A DNA stretch of 64,000 nt from Agelaius tricolor (Eukaryota > Chordata > Aves > Passeriformes > Icteridae), in NCBI GenBank assembly GCA_023055355.1, contig JALJCS010000009.1:44360501-44424500 (forward strand), in the 5' to 3' direction. The position numbers and the translations under genes are program-made. Below, piece by piece: positions 11,821 to 25,210 of this stretch. How positions within the stretch are numbered: the stretch's first letter is position 1; each line of letters starts with the position of its first letter. The notes below the pieces were generated by a model. That model searched no databases and was not told the origin of the DNA. It saw only the letters and a program-made list of their open reading frames with translations.

Positions 11821-14800
11821 GAATGACCAGAGCAATGCAATTCCCCCCTCCCTTCTCTTGGCTGACTTTGCTTTGCTTTGGGCAATTTATCTCGATCCTC
11901 AGTGTAAAATTTTCCTTTGCACCATTTCATCCTATTATTCCAGAATAAATCAGGATCATTTCCATGTCAAATGCCAGTAGAGGAGGGAGAGTTCCATTGC
12001 TTAGGCAGTTCAGAGACTTTCCCTGTGCTCAGGCATGGGGACAATAGGCCCTTCCTGCTGACCACAGGACTTTTTAGAGGTACCTCAGACTCTCACAGCA
12101 GTGATGCTTTCCCAAACCTCTGTGAGCAGAGCTGTGCCAGAAGCTGGTGAAAATGCAGGCAGCTGTGCCATCCCAAGGACCAGCCTGGGAAGTCACCCAG
12201 GGGTGTTTTAGGGTGTTTGAGAGGGGGTATCTCAATAGCCAGCACTGGTCTGGCAGGACTGCAAGCAAACAGCAAACGCATGGGCCTCAGACCCCAAAAA
12301 TCTGGACATGTGTCCCCAGGGAGCTGCACACCAGGGATGGAAAATGCTGACCTCAAGCACCCATGTAGGCTTTGGTGCTCCCAGCTGGTGGTGATGCAGT
12401 CACAGCTAAACAAAAGTCAGCTTTCAAATTACAGAGCAGAGAACCCACCCATTCCTCACCTACTCCCAATATGTCATTAAAACCACGACACCATGTTCCA
12501 GGCACGCCCCTGGAGCCTGGGAGAGCTGAGTGAGCAGAGCCCCCTTGGAAAGCAGGGTTGGGACCAAGAGCCAGTGCTCCAGGAGGAGACTCAGTGCTGG
12601 AGCCTGAATGTGGGAGCTGTCAGGCAGAGAGCTGTCTGCCCAGCTTCCTTGCTTTACCTTCCCCTCCACTCCAGGTCCTCATGCAGGGAATATATACACC
12701 AAACCCTGCTCTGAGGGCTTGTCCCAAACCAGCTGGAGCCATTGCATGCTGAGGAGCTTTCCCAAACCAAGCTGCTGCTGCTGGAATGGCCAAGGAGCAC
12801 AACAGCCCAGATCCCTCACACACAGGAGGCTCTCCTCTCTCTGTACGCTCTCCCAAGCAGCACATCCCAGCCTTTTCCTCCAGCAGACATCTCAGCTCTG
12901 TGTCCCCAGCCCCTCCAGCCTTCACCTCAGGATGCAGCTCCCTTACCTCTCCCCTGGCCTGCACTCCACAGGTACGAGCATGCCTAATGCTTTCCTGCTT
13001 TTTGGGGGAATGCAGGCGCTTCAGCCTTGCTTTATAAACATCCCTGTCTCTTCATCAGGCTGGGCCAATGGTGTCTGTGGCTGCCAGGGTCTCTGCCCCA
13101 CAGCTGGAGTTTCTCCCTCCCCTCCAGCCCCTCCTGGCTGGCACATCTGATCAAGGCCTGGCAGCTGCAGCCTGTGCATGTCTGTGTGTCAGTGCAGGCA
13201 GGCAGTGCCTCCCCAGCAGTGCTGTGAGGTGTTTGCAGCCACCCTGCAGCTGCCAGCCTCAAAAGCAGCCCTGGGTGAAGCCTTGCTCCAGACAAGGTTT
13301 ATTTCCAGGCTGGTTCATCAGTAAGGAGGCCTGAGAGAGCGTTTTGCCCCTCACCATGGATGTGTTCTCCCTGCCCTTTCTTCAAGTTGCAATGAAATTT
13401 GATAGAAAGGGTTGCAGTCTTAGCAATATTAAGGTCCCCCCTGACTTACATCCTGTATTTCTACAAATGTGAGTAAGCAGATAGAGGATTGAGACCCCCA
13501 CCATCACACTGGCCTTTGCTCAGCTGCCACCAGGCAGCTATGGCTCTCCAGGGCACAGTTAAGCATGTCTTCCCTCCCCACAGGGGCATTTTTAATCGGA
13601 GGCTTCAGCTTGTTCATTTCTCTCTGGGTCACTGCCACCAGTGGGGCCCTCAACCACAAACCATGACCTCTGTGTTGCAGAGAGAAAAGGTGAGACATCA
13701 CCCAGCAGGAAAACACTCGAGCTTGAACGTTGCCACAGCAGAGGAATCGGGAGCAGAAAAATTGAGGACACCAGTGTGATTTCACATATTTAACCTCCTG
13801 ATAATTCCCTCTGTCTGTATTACCTCTCAGCTTCCAAATCCTCAGTTCTTCTCAGAGAGAGGGAGATTTCTCTCAAGGCTTTAAATCTTGGGATTAGGTT
13901 GCTGGGAAATGCCTGTCCAGGTCACACTGATAGGCTGTCTAGTCTGGTCTCCCACTGTAGCCATGGGAAAGAGCACACAGGGTCAACCACTCTTGGGTTC
14001 TGTCCCCACCATCCTCCCACAGCTCCCATCCTCTCAAAGCCATGGGTGTGAGAGGACACTTTCCATCCCTTGGAGTACCCCAGTCCTGAGCCTGTTGTCC
14101 TCAAATGCCTCTCACCCTGCCCAAACCTGCTGGGGCTGCCTGCCTCCAAGGGCAGAGGGCCAGGTGTCCATGACCTGCTGCATGAAGATGTGCTTCCTCT
14201 TGTAGCTTCTTCCAAAGAATTGTAGGAGCTTCAGTGAGTGTCTCACAGTGGCTGTGCTGCAGGGTTGGGTGAGCAGCTCCCTGTTTGCTGCCTGTGGGCT
14301 TAGCAGACGTCGTTGATATTCTTTGACAGCCTCCTCCTCTTCAAAAACTGAAGTATTTTCACATCCCTCAGCTTTCAAAGGACACAGTCAGGGTCACGTG
14401 AGCCTAAACTGCATCCCTGAAAGTGCCAATATAACCATATCCAATTCCCTGCCCTTGCCTTGGTATTCAGGTAGTGGCCCCAGGTTGAAGGCAAAGAACA
14501 TATCCAAGGTGACCAATGAGACACATCTGTGGAGATGTGAGAGGACTCAGCCTGAAAATCTCTGTAGGAACTGGTGTAGGTCTGGCATGTCCCCATCAGC
14601 TCCAGGTCTAGCATGAGTCTTTGACTGTGAGGACATAGAAGGTTTTAAAAGAAGTGAGATAAAGCCATTGTGAGCACTGCTGCAAGACTGGAAGCGTGGC
14701 ACTAACAGCTTGTGCTGGTGCAGCACAGTTTCAGTTGCTTGCATTTTGTGTTGAGGTTTCCTATCACACCACAGGGCTCTCTCATCACCTGTGGCCTGAC

Positions 14801-17778
14801 ATTTCTAGAGCAGGCAGAGGCAGCAGTGAGCATTAGTGCATGCAGAACATGCTGGAGATATTGTCTGGGATCTCCAGATGGGTTACATGAGGCAATTAAG
14901 AAACTCTGAGCTGGCTAGACTTCTATGACAATGACAAGCAAGAAAAAAATTCAGTAGCTTGTTGGCTTTTCCCTGCACCTCAGGCCTTTGATGGGACAGA
15001 GGTCACTTCACAGTGGTTCTTTCCTGGACAATCTTCAAGAGTTTTTGTCCTTCCTTGATGGGTTCAGCCCTGCTGTGGTGATATCCTTCATAAGGAGACA
15101 ACTCTATCACCAGGAAACCTCTTTTTTCCAGGCTGATATTTAAACAAAGGTGTTTCATGTGTCTGCAGGGTGTGGAAGAGAAGCAGAGGGGTCAAGGAGA
15201 GGTGTTTGTGCAGGGCTGGAAAGAGAGATCTACCCTGGCAGTGAAAAGTAAATGTGCATGACAGAGCTGAAGGCAAGCTTGTGTGTTAACAAAGAGAAGC
15301 ACAAAATGAGATGAAAAGTGAGCTAAAGAATATAAACACCAGGGAGTTGGCAGCACTCAAAGACATGGTGTGATCCTACAGCAGCCACTCCACCACCTGT
15401 GGCCACCCTGGGACAAACCAGCCATAACAGGGACCACCCTACATTCCCTTGCTTCTTGCAGTGCTGTTATCTGTGTGACAGGAAGGTGCTGCAGTAGCTG
15501 GGGCCCAGCACCAGGTTCCAGGAGTTGTGGCCAGCAGAATCCCCCTACACCTGCTGGCACCCTCCTGGTGCATTCAGGCCTCCCTGGGAATTCATGAGGC
15601 CTGGTCCTGAGGATCTGAGTGGCTCCAACAGTGAAAGGTTTTTAAAACATTTGTAGCCAGAGCTGTGGCCAGAATGCTGCACTTGGGAAAGCTTCAGGAA
15701 AAAAACATCCCAGAGTCACAACAAAATTATACTAAGAACCCCCGAACTTTTGTAACTTGTCAAACTCCAAATTAGCCATCTCTCCAGCTCAAAGCATGTG
15801 AAATGCTCTCCTGTCCTTGGAAGGGGAGCATCCCAGGGAGAAGGAGATCAAGAAATCCTTAGAAGCACTAAGGAAGCCCCAGCAGGGATCTACTCTCAAG
15901 GGCATAAAACTTTACTGCCTGGGGTAAACCAGCAGGGTCTCAGCCTGGGAGCAGTGGTCAAAATGAGTGATGTGAGCTGTCAGTGTGTGCTATGCTTGCC
16001 ATGACCATCAACCTGCTTGGGAAGAGCCCAGGCTCCTCTCAGGTCCCACATGAAGGGCACCACTGAGCCACTGAGCTGCTGAGCACCTCATCACTGCTGG
16101 CCCAGCTATCAGTGTCTCCAATGCAGAGAGGTTTTCTGTACAGACACACAGCTTTCACAACCCAGTTCACATGCCTTTCCTTGAAATAGATTTGCATGCT
16201 GAAGCTGAGGAAACCAAAACAAGCAGGGCAGCCCTGGCCTTGGTGAAGCACGTGGCTGATGGCCAGCAGTGTGTCAGAGTGGCAGAGACGTGAAAGCTGT
16301 CCTTACCTGATACTCAAACAGCTCATGATTTAACTTGCTTGTGCTTGCCTGAACTCAGGCTGCTGCAAATCATAAACCCACAAGCTCAGCCAAAACTGAG
16401 GGATTTGAAGGAACTTGGGAAACTCGGGAGCAGCAGAAAACCTGGGGCCAGAACAGAAACATTACACACAGTTCACCTTGCCCATGGGTAAAGTCACCCC
16501 ACGTGCAGAATCCCAGGGGTCCCGATGAGCAGCTCAGGGTGGGGAGAACCCCACATCCACGTGCTGGCGTAAAGCCAAGAGTGACAACACCACCACAGCA
16601 GAGATGGCAGGAATAAGGTGGAAAAACCATTTTTCATGGCCTTGACAGTGACCCAGAGTCTCACCACAAGAGGAATTGCTTTGGAAAGCACTCTTGCTGG
16701 GGATTTATGGGTGAACATGACTGTATATTTTACAGTACATTCTTATGGCCTCATCGGTCAATAATCTGCATTTAACTCAGTCCCTTCAGAGTGTGATGGG
16801 CCATAACGCTTGTGAAGCAGCTGCTACATGCTGAAATAATAATCAAGGAAGCAGAGGGCAGAGCTGATAATTGACTCTGCTAATGTGCAAGTCGGGACTT
16901 TGAGTTATTGATCAGCTGTGCTTCAGTGGCTCAGCAAGAGCCTGGTCCTCTATGCTTGGAGGTTATTGACTCAGATGTTACCAGGAAGGGGGTACTCTCT
17001 TCCCCTGCATACTGCTTTTTTGGGTTGTCTCCTCTTCTGGGTTTTTTTCAGCGTTTCCCCTGGGACTGGTCTAGCACAGACCCCTGAAATTGCCTGGCAA
17101 AGCAGTCTTGTCCCTGCATCCAGCCTGCTGGTGTCCCACACACTCAGATCTTCAGCAGCAGGAACATAAACACACAATGCTGAGGAGACAACAACTTTCA
17201 CCCCTCAGCACCTCTTTATAGCACCATCCTGGACATAGGTACCCCTTTGAATTCATTGCTTCCTCCTTCAGGTCTTCCACCTACCTCTCCTCTTTCTTGA
17301 GTGACCTTCTTGAGCTTTGCTGCAGCTTTGGCATGTTTCTCCCTGTCCCCAGAGGTTGCCATGACTGATCAAGGCATGTCACTGACACCTCATCCCACAC
17401 CAGCACTGACCACCATGTCCTGGCCAGTGTCAGAGCCACAGTGATAACTGCTTCCTCTGATGTTGGTGAGGTGTCTGCAGCCGCATCTCGAATGTGTACT
17501 TGCAAAAAGCCTGCCAAAAAAGGTAACTTAGTTATGTCAGGCAGTTCTTCTTTTCAGCTGGTTCACTGGTTTGTTCAAAGACTTGCATGAAAGCCAGAAA
17601 TGTGGTTTCCTTTTGCAGAATCTCTGCAGGTTGCACCTCTGAGCAGTCGTACCCATGTAAGCTTCATGGCCAATTCTCCTAATTTGCTAGGCATTGCATT
17701 CATTTGCATGCATGTCAAAGAGACCTGTAATTCTCCAAATCAGCCCAAGAGCTGATAAAAATGTGAGTAAAACATTCT

Positions 17779-17798
17779 CTTTTTTTTTTTTTTTTTTT
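17779..17798. repeat. T homopolymer (about 20)
   Basis: Uninterrupted T run. Confidence 0.95.
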
Positions 17799-20700
17799 AA
17801 TGTGTGTGTGAGGCTCTTTTTTCTTCAAGGAGAGAAATATTTCTTTTTGAGATATGGCCCTTTCATCCTCATGCTCCCCAAGACCTCTTGGCTGTACACC
17901 ATCATTACCTGGAAGCTTAATGATACTTACTGGTTGCTCCAGCTCCTCCTCTCTCAGTCTCTGGTGCTCTTTGCTCCTGGTGCAGAAAAGGGCAAGATCT
18001 GAGTAAGCACCTCCAGAGCCATCTTCATAGTGGATACTGATGTGAAGGAATTATTCAGCCCTTCAAGAACATATTTAGCTTCCTTAATTGCTCTATTTTA
18101 AGTACAGGTGACTCACTCCTCAAATATTTAAGCAGCCTTCCCAATATATAGGTTACTTGGGAAATCAGTGTTTTTACACCTCTAAGTTTCTGCATGCTAA
18201 AACTCATTTTGATCTTCTAAGACTGGGAAAAAATGTTGTCCAGTGAAGAGCATGAAAAGCTTGGTCTGAGTTGTCCAAAACCAGTTGTGAGATGCTTTGA
18301 GCAAGTGCTTTCAGAACAGTCTAAGGATCTGGTGGAGAAAAGTAAAAGAAGATTCAGTGACTGAAAGTTAGAGTCAGAAAAGCCATGTGCTCGTAGCTGG
18401 GGAAGGTAATTATGCACTGCAGTTCACTCCAAGAGGAGGGCTGGAGACTCTCCATCTTACCTTCTCCATCACTGCAACATTATTGAGCCCAACACAAGGT
18501 ATCGAAGTGAAAAGCCAAAACATTTTGGCAGCTTTGCAAGGCTAACCAAGACCCAAAAGCTGCGAGCTCTCAGCACAAGCTTTCAAACCCAGAGAGATGC
18601 GACATGTGGCCTGGTAAAAGGCTGGGCAAACAACCACAATGCTGAGCTGCCTGTCAGGTGGCAGCTGCAATCCCACCACAAGTGGCAGCTGCTGGTGGTG
18701 GCAGTCAGTGGCTCTGGGTGCCAGTCTAAGCTGCTCTCCAGCTCCTGGCACAGGCAGCTGCCAAGGCTGGCAGCCCAGTGGCCGGGTGACGAGCCCCCAA
18801 GCAGCACTGTGGTGCCCAGACATGTCCAGGGGTAAGAGGTGTTGGACACCAGCCCAGGGGACACAGGATTTCTGCCTGGTAGGGCAATAACCATGTGTGT
18901 TGTGAGCCCAGCCACAGTGAGAGCCAGGGGCTGTGCTGCAGGATGGAGAGCGTGCCTCACGCTGTGCCCCCCCTGACCTAGAGGAGCTTTCTCTGAGCTC
19001 TGGGGTGAGCAGATGCTCTTCCAGGCCTAGACAGAGCCCTGCCCAAGGCCAACAAAACACTTCATTCTTGTGCTTGCTCATGAGGCTGGAGGCAATACTG
19101 ATTTTTAGATATGAAGCCCTTCAGCCTGTCAGGTTCCTGCTGATAATAATGTTGCTTTTGACCACCAGACCAAAAGCTCATTGATTCTTTCAGATGGTGA
19201 TTTCTCCTAGTTCTGTCATGGTTTGGTGATTCTCAGCATCTTGAAGCAACAAACCATGGTTTTAATTTGAGTTTCTTGTAAATCTCCCTGCAGCCTTCCT
19301 CTCCATTTCTTAACCAGACACCACAAAAAGGCCCTCATTTCCTTGGATCTCTCCTCATTGCTCTGTGGTTCACGGCTCTGGGGCCACTGCCACAGGTCTC
19401 CAAACCACCCTTCTTCCCTTCCTCCTGAACAAGATTCAAAAACAGAGGCTCACCCTCTTTCATGTCAAAGGAAAAGGTGGGATTAAAGAGCCAACTGAGC
19501 TGTTAACAGCTCTTGGACTTCAGGTGGAAGTGTGGCACTCCTCCCTGCCCCCCATCCTACCTCTTGGTAGGGGGAGGTTGCATTCCCCAAAATCTCACTG
19601 CAGAGTCCAAGCATTGCTTCCATCAGGTGATAGGTGTCCAATGGACTCTGCTTCCCCTCTGTCTGCAGAAGAGGAGCAGGACAGTTCTCAATTCAGCCAC
19701 AGGCTACTGGATGTTGTGGGATGTGCCTACATTTCCAACAGCACTTCTCACTTTCCGTGTTGCCTCTGCAGGCAAATTTATCTACTGCCAGATGTTGCTT
19801 ACCTTGCTGAGTCTGCAGCTCATGCAGGTGCCAGAGTTTCACATGGATTTGTAGCAAAAAAGTTGACAAGCCTTTTGCAGGTTTGCTGTTGCTGGCAGGG
19901 TGCTGAGTGGCAGCAAGGGAAACAGGAAGGCTCTTGTTCTGCTCACTCCCATGATGCATGGAAACCTAAGAAAAAGCCAGGCAGGCAGGAAAGTGATGGC
20001 TCCATATGGAGGTTTAGGATGCCAGGGGTCAGCTCTGCCACTCAGAGACATGGAAGATGGGGGATTTTGAAAAGAAAAATGGCATTTTACAAGCATCAGG
20101 AAAATGCTTTCCAAATGCCCATGCCAGCTGGACAGAGCCTTGCCTGGAAGATGTGTGGATAGAGGGCCTGCAGCACAGGCAGCAGATTTGCAAGACAGCA
20201 GCCACAGGGCAGCTCCCAGGATTGGAGGGATGGTGGTGGTGGTTACCAAATGTGTGTGTACACATTCCCACTGCCCAAAATGCCCTGCCTGAATTTGGAA
20301 GCAGCCCCCCTCCAGCTCAGCAAGGAACATTTCTACACTGGAGCTTCTGACCTCTGTCATATCAACAGGCATCAGATGTGGGGATATTGTTCCAGATGCT
20401 TCATCCCACACTGTGGCATCTGCAAATGGGATGGAGAGAGAAATGTCTGATCCCAACCTGAACCAACTGCCTCAATGGTTCAGAACAAGGTTTTGGTCTT
20501 AACCCATTACAAAAAGCTGGACAGTCCAGAGTGCCTTTACCAGCCTGCTAATGAAGCAAGAGCACCAAGGAGAGAAATATGAATCCCGTTTCTGTGCCAA
20601 AAGTGAATTCAGTTTTGGAGAGAAACTGCATATTCAGTGCAGTGCATCCAGTGATCTCTCAGCTCCAGTCTGCTCTTTTCCCTCCCTAACAGGATTTTCC

Positions 20701-21589
20701 CAGCACTACTTACCTCATCAGCCTTTCCTTGGGACTAAGCCAGGAATCCCAGACAATCTGTCCTGTTGCCTCCAAACAACTTTCTGTCTGTCACTAACAG
20801 GTCTCCAGCATCCATATGTCCTGCAGCCTTTAGTGCTAAAAACAGTCTTAATCTCCTTCCTCAGCACCAGTTATCAGAATATCTGAGGCAGAAATAGATG
20901 TTAAATTTCAGATCATTAGCAGAAAACAGAACCAATTATGAAAAAAATAGCCAAGAGTAAGAGATCTTGCACTGGATTAAAAATAGATTGGTTTTATCCA
21001 TTCTCACTGCTTCAGCTGAGCGTGCAAACTGCAGGCTTTGAAAGTTCAAAGGGGAAATGTGTCTGGCTTGGGGGCCAGCAAAGCTGCTCTGTGTGGGGAT
21101 GTACTCACCTGGCTCGGGTCTGAAGCACAGAGGAAGGTGTTTGCATTCCACAGTTTGTGTTGTGGGCCTGGCATGGCTGGCAGGGGACACCTGGGCAAGC
21201 CTGGCTGGGGAGTGGGCAGGGCTGGCTTCTGCACTGGGTGCCCATCTCTGCTGGGCATGTGGGGCCAGAGGTCTGAGAAGGCAGCAAAAGGGGAGCAAAA
21301 GTTGCTTTTCCCATGCAAATCTGTTCAACATTTTGGTCTCTGACACAGGTCATGGCCTCCTCGGGGATTTGAAATCATCAGAGAAGAAAAGCTGCCCATT
21401 AGGCTCCCCTCAGTGGTTTTGCTGCAGGAATGTAATATCCTCTGACAGCATCCTTCCCTCACACCTTGAAAAGCTTGGAGCTGAAAACCACCACCAAAGG
21501 AGAGGCATAACTTCTGCCACCACTGACGTGCCCTTTTGATTGCACCAGCGTGGCAGGCACTGACTAAACAAAAAATCTGTCCCAAAGCA

Positions 21590-21626
21590 GGGAGGAGGAG
21601 GAGGAGGAGGAGGAGGAGGAGGAGGG
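21590..21626. repeat. (GGA)n microsatellite
   Basis: About eleven perfect GGA units; purine-rich on the plus strand. Confidence 0.95.
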
Positions 21627-24600
21627 GAGGATGCCAGGAAAGCAAACACAAGGAACAACCAAGTCTCCAGGAAATGAAGTGTGTCTTCCATCTCCCTGTC
21701 AGGGGAAATTTTGAGAAAGAATGCTTTCCAGCTGTAAGGGAACACCGAAGCTCAGTGGTGCTAGGGGACAGTTTCAGCTGCTGCTGCTGCTGTTCCCCTG
21801 CTAAGGATTTGGGCTCCAGCACCAGCTTCACCATCTGTGACCATCACCACCCCAGGGCAGGCAAGAACCCCCTGCAGCCACAGCTGGCCTGGTGGGTGAC
21901 AAGTAGGGGGAAATAGTTCATCTGGACCCAAGCAAGTCAAGAGCTTCCAATGTTAAGATGGAACATTGACATGAATATTATGTGAAGATGGATTGTTTAA
22001 ATGCCTTGAGAGTTTATTTTGGCTGGGACAAGCACAAGGGCTCAGAGAAGGGAACAACAAAAAAAAAATAGAATACAGTTTCCATGAGGGTTATTTGTTC
22101 TGCATCATCTCAACAGAGTCCCAAAGCACTATTAACACTAGGCTTAAGTTCATTTTTTGGGCTCTGTAGTGCTGCTGGGAAATGGTTTGGAGGGTGTCTA
22201 CAAATATACACCTCCCCAAATAAAAAGCTGGAAGACATGAAATAAAGAGGAATATGTGAAATAAAGAGGGAATAAGAACATGGAAAGTTTGCATGAAGAA
22301 GAGTAGCTGCAGCTTGGCTACACAAGAGCTTCATCTATTCCAAGTACAGTAAATGGAAATAAAACTCTGAGTCAAACCTTATTTGTCCTGCTAATTCAGC
22401 TAAGAATAAAGTCACAACACAGAGGGGAGAAAAAGATATACCAAACAGCTTTAAATAGCTTAAATGAAACCAAATCATTTAGCAGTACACACTTACAATA
22501 AAAGCAATTAGCATGCAAAATATTAAGAACCTATCCTGTCTTTAAAATATCTATGGGCCACAAATAGAGGTGCACAAAAGACAGATTATGAGCAAATCTC
22601 AACCTCTTATACCATCACTTCTCAAATTAATTATCTGATAATCACCATGGCATTCATTTACAGAATAAGTATCCCATTTAAAATTAAACCTGCACGTAAA
22701 TAGGAAAAAAAGTTAATTAACAAAACAATAAAGTACCCAGCAATGCAAAAGCTCTGCTGACTCCACTCCCCAGCAGTGGCAAGAGTCTGATGGAACTTTG
22801 TGCTGAACTCTCAGATTGAGGCACTGGGGCCTACACTTCTGGCAGCAAAGCAACACATGCTGCCATAAAAAATAAGTTGCAAGTTTGTCAGTGACAGGGA
22901 AGCACAAGAAAACCTGGATCCCACTTGAGTGCAGCTTATCCTTATTTCTACCTCCATCAAATAAAGCACATAAGCCTCCATGGAAATCACACACTTGCAT
23001 CTTGAACTGAATAGGGATAAGCAAAGAACATGCTTAAATATTTTGCAGAATTAGATCCACAATCTTAATTTCATACTGCAGTAATTCATTCTCTGAAAAA
23101 TCTGTTTCTATGGAAACTTATTTTGGATCCAGCAGAGAGATTTTTCCCTTTGATTCTCACTATTAGAGTCAGTCTTTTCTCTTGTCTCTTTCTCTAGAGA
23201 TATTCTAAAAAAACAGATTTCCTATTTCTTTGCCTGTTTCACAGCAAACCCCTATCTCTAAGTTCCCTCATTTGTTAAGCAGAAAAAATTCTCAACTATC
23301 TTATTGTGATAGTGTGAAGTCTTTGAATGCTGTAGAAAAAGAAAGGATAATGGATAATCTAAAAGCTTCATCTTGCCTAGTGGCCTACAGATTAACATGA
23401 TTTACTGTACTGAAGGGGAATTCTAATGCTTTTAAAAGCATATTTAGGAAAAAACCCAAAACTGTTTGCCAGCCCTCCCTTTGCCCTGGCTAGGTGTGCT
23501 GTCCTTTGTGAAGGAGGAGGAACAGCCCTCCATGGAAGGTGTGAATGCTCCCCAGGTGTACACAGCAGCAAAATTATGTTTTTGTCTTTATTTCCTGATA
23601 ACTCACTCCTCTTTTTGCTGTCTTGGCTGCTCTGATCATTGTGCAGCTGTTACATGCACCTGGCTATTCTCACATGAAGGTTTTGCTTCTGAACGACAGC
23701 GGTCAGCTCAGACCCCATAGTTTCATACGTGAAGCTAAGACTGGTTAATTTTTGCCACCATGTCTCACTTTACAGTCTCCTACACAAAAGTCATCTCCTG
23801 TTTTGTTACCCAGCCATTCAGCCTCATAGCACCCTGTGAATTTCATCAGAGTCAGCCCTTGCTGCTAATGCCTTGATTAACTTAATATTATCTTTCTTTG
23901 TTTAGCAATCATCCTCTTTTCCAGCCCATTTCTGCGTTCGTTGAGCAGCACGGGTCTCATCGCTGGTGACCTCCCTTTTCTGTCAGAACCACTTACCTTC
24001 TTTTCTGCCTGGTATTTTTAACAAATAGCTTAGCCCTGCAAGGAGCTGCCAGTTTTGTCCTATCATTACTTAGCTTCTGTAATAGCCATGGACATTGTGG
24101 AGCCTCTTTTGGCTCCACACAGACTACAGCCACGAGATTTTCCCCATTCGCATGCTGACTCCTTCAAAGAACCTAACAGATTTGTGAGCCTTTTTCAAAA
24201 GCCAGACCATTTCTTTGCTTAGTGCAGAGGTCAATCCTCCCTGCAGGTGCCTGCAGGTCCCTCAGATTTCTCATGTCTGCCTGGTCAATGGCAGCATCTT
24301 GCAGAGACATCCAAACCTCTGAATACCCACAGGAGGCATACAACAAACTCCAGCCTCATCCTAGACCCAAAAGCCTTGTGTTAGTGAAGACTATAATAAA
24401 TATAAATATAATAAATATTCAGACATTCTTTCTTCAAGATAATTCAGGTCTTTCCCCAGAAGAATCTCAAGAAGATGCCATTGTCCAGTATCAGCTACCA
24501 GGCTCCCAGGTCACTGCCTCTGGATTAAGGACTCCATTGCAAGGAGCCTCTGGGTCTGTCCCAGAATATCTGTCAGTTGTGTCTTGCTCGAGTTCAATTA

Positions 24601-24879
24601 AACACCCAAATGATAGCACAAAATCTAACCTCCCATACCTTTACCTCACCTGGAGAATGCCCCAAATTGACGTTCATGTTCTGAGAGCAAAGAGCAGGAT
24701 GACCTTGCAGGATGTGTGCCTCCAAACGTGGCCATGTGACACCAGGACAGCCTCCCAAGGACAGAAAGCAGGGGACACCGTGCCACACAGAGTTACCCTT
24801 GCTCCCTGTCTCTTTAGCCCTTCAGTAATTCCTCTCTGAATTGCCTGCCTCTCCTAACATTACCAGGCAGCAGCGCACG

Positions 24880-25210
24880 TCCCACTCCATTAAGCCTGTA
24901 AGCCACTGGCTGGATGGTATCTGACTCGCATCCGTTTGCAATTTCAAACGGGCATTTGCTTCAGATCAAAGCAGCAGCGGCAGCAGGAGCAGAAATTAGC
25001 ATCTCGCAGCCTCTCTCTCCCTGGTTTCATTGCCACAGTGTGTCTCCCTCATTACCAGGGAAATGAAATGTCTTTACAGTTCAGGCTGCCTCTCTGCCTT
25101 TTTATCCCGCGGCCACCGCGTGAGGTATTGCCGCCGCATTTAACATCGATTGGTCATGGCCCTTCTCTTTCAAATGGGACAGTGGACCTCTCCTCCCTAT
25201 TAGCATCCCA
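24880..25210. other. Candidate conserved non-coding element
   Basis: Complex, non-repetitive sequence with clustered CpGs (CCGCGGCCACCGCGTGAGG, TGCCGCCGCATT) next to AT-rich words and an inverted CCAAT box (ATTGG near 25149). No coding frame supported. Confidence 0.3.

Larger units (their letters stand above)
11821..24879. other. Intergenic, no gene recognised
   Basis: About 13 kb with no recognisable coding exon. The longest ORF (19365-20162 plus, 265 codons) lacks any recognisable domain. AT-rich segments lie at 16720-16920 and 22330-22740; the simple repeats are listed separately. Confidence 0.6.

Noticed and set aside
11241..11948. 235-codon plus-strand ORF
   Set aside because: Starts inside the solo LTR and runs through the CpG-rich block; low stop density is explained by GC content.
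18542..19081. Two overlapping minus-strand ORFs of 179 and 125 codons
   Set aside because: No domain, and two frames are equally open, as expected by chance in GC-rich DNA.
19365..20162. 265-codon plus-strand ORF, the longest outside the genes
   Set aside because: No recognisable domain or signal peptide, overlapped by several ORFs on the other strand, and bounded by no convincing splice sites. Most likely chance in moderately GC-rich DNA.
24222..24839. 205-codon plus-strand ORF
   Set aside because: Contains low-complexity Ile/Asn from ATAAATAT repeats and no domain.
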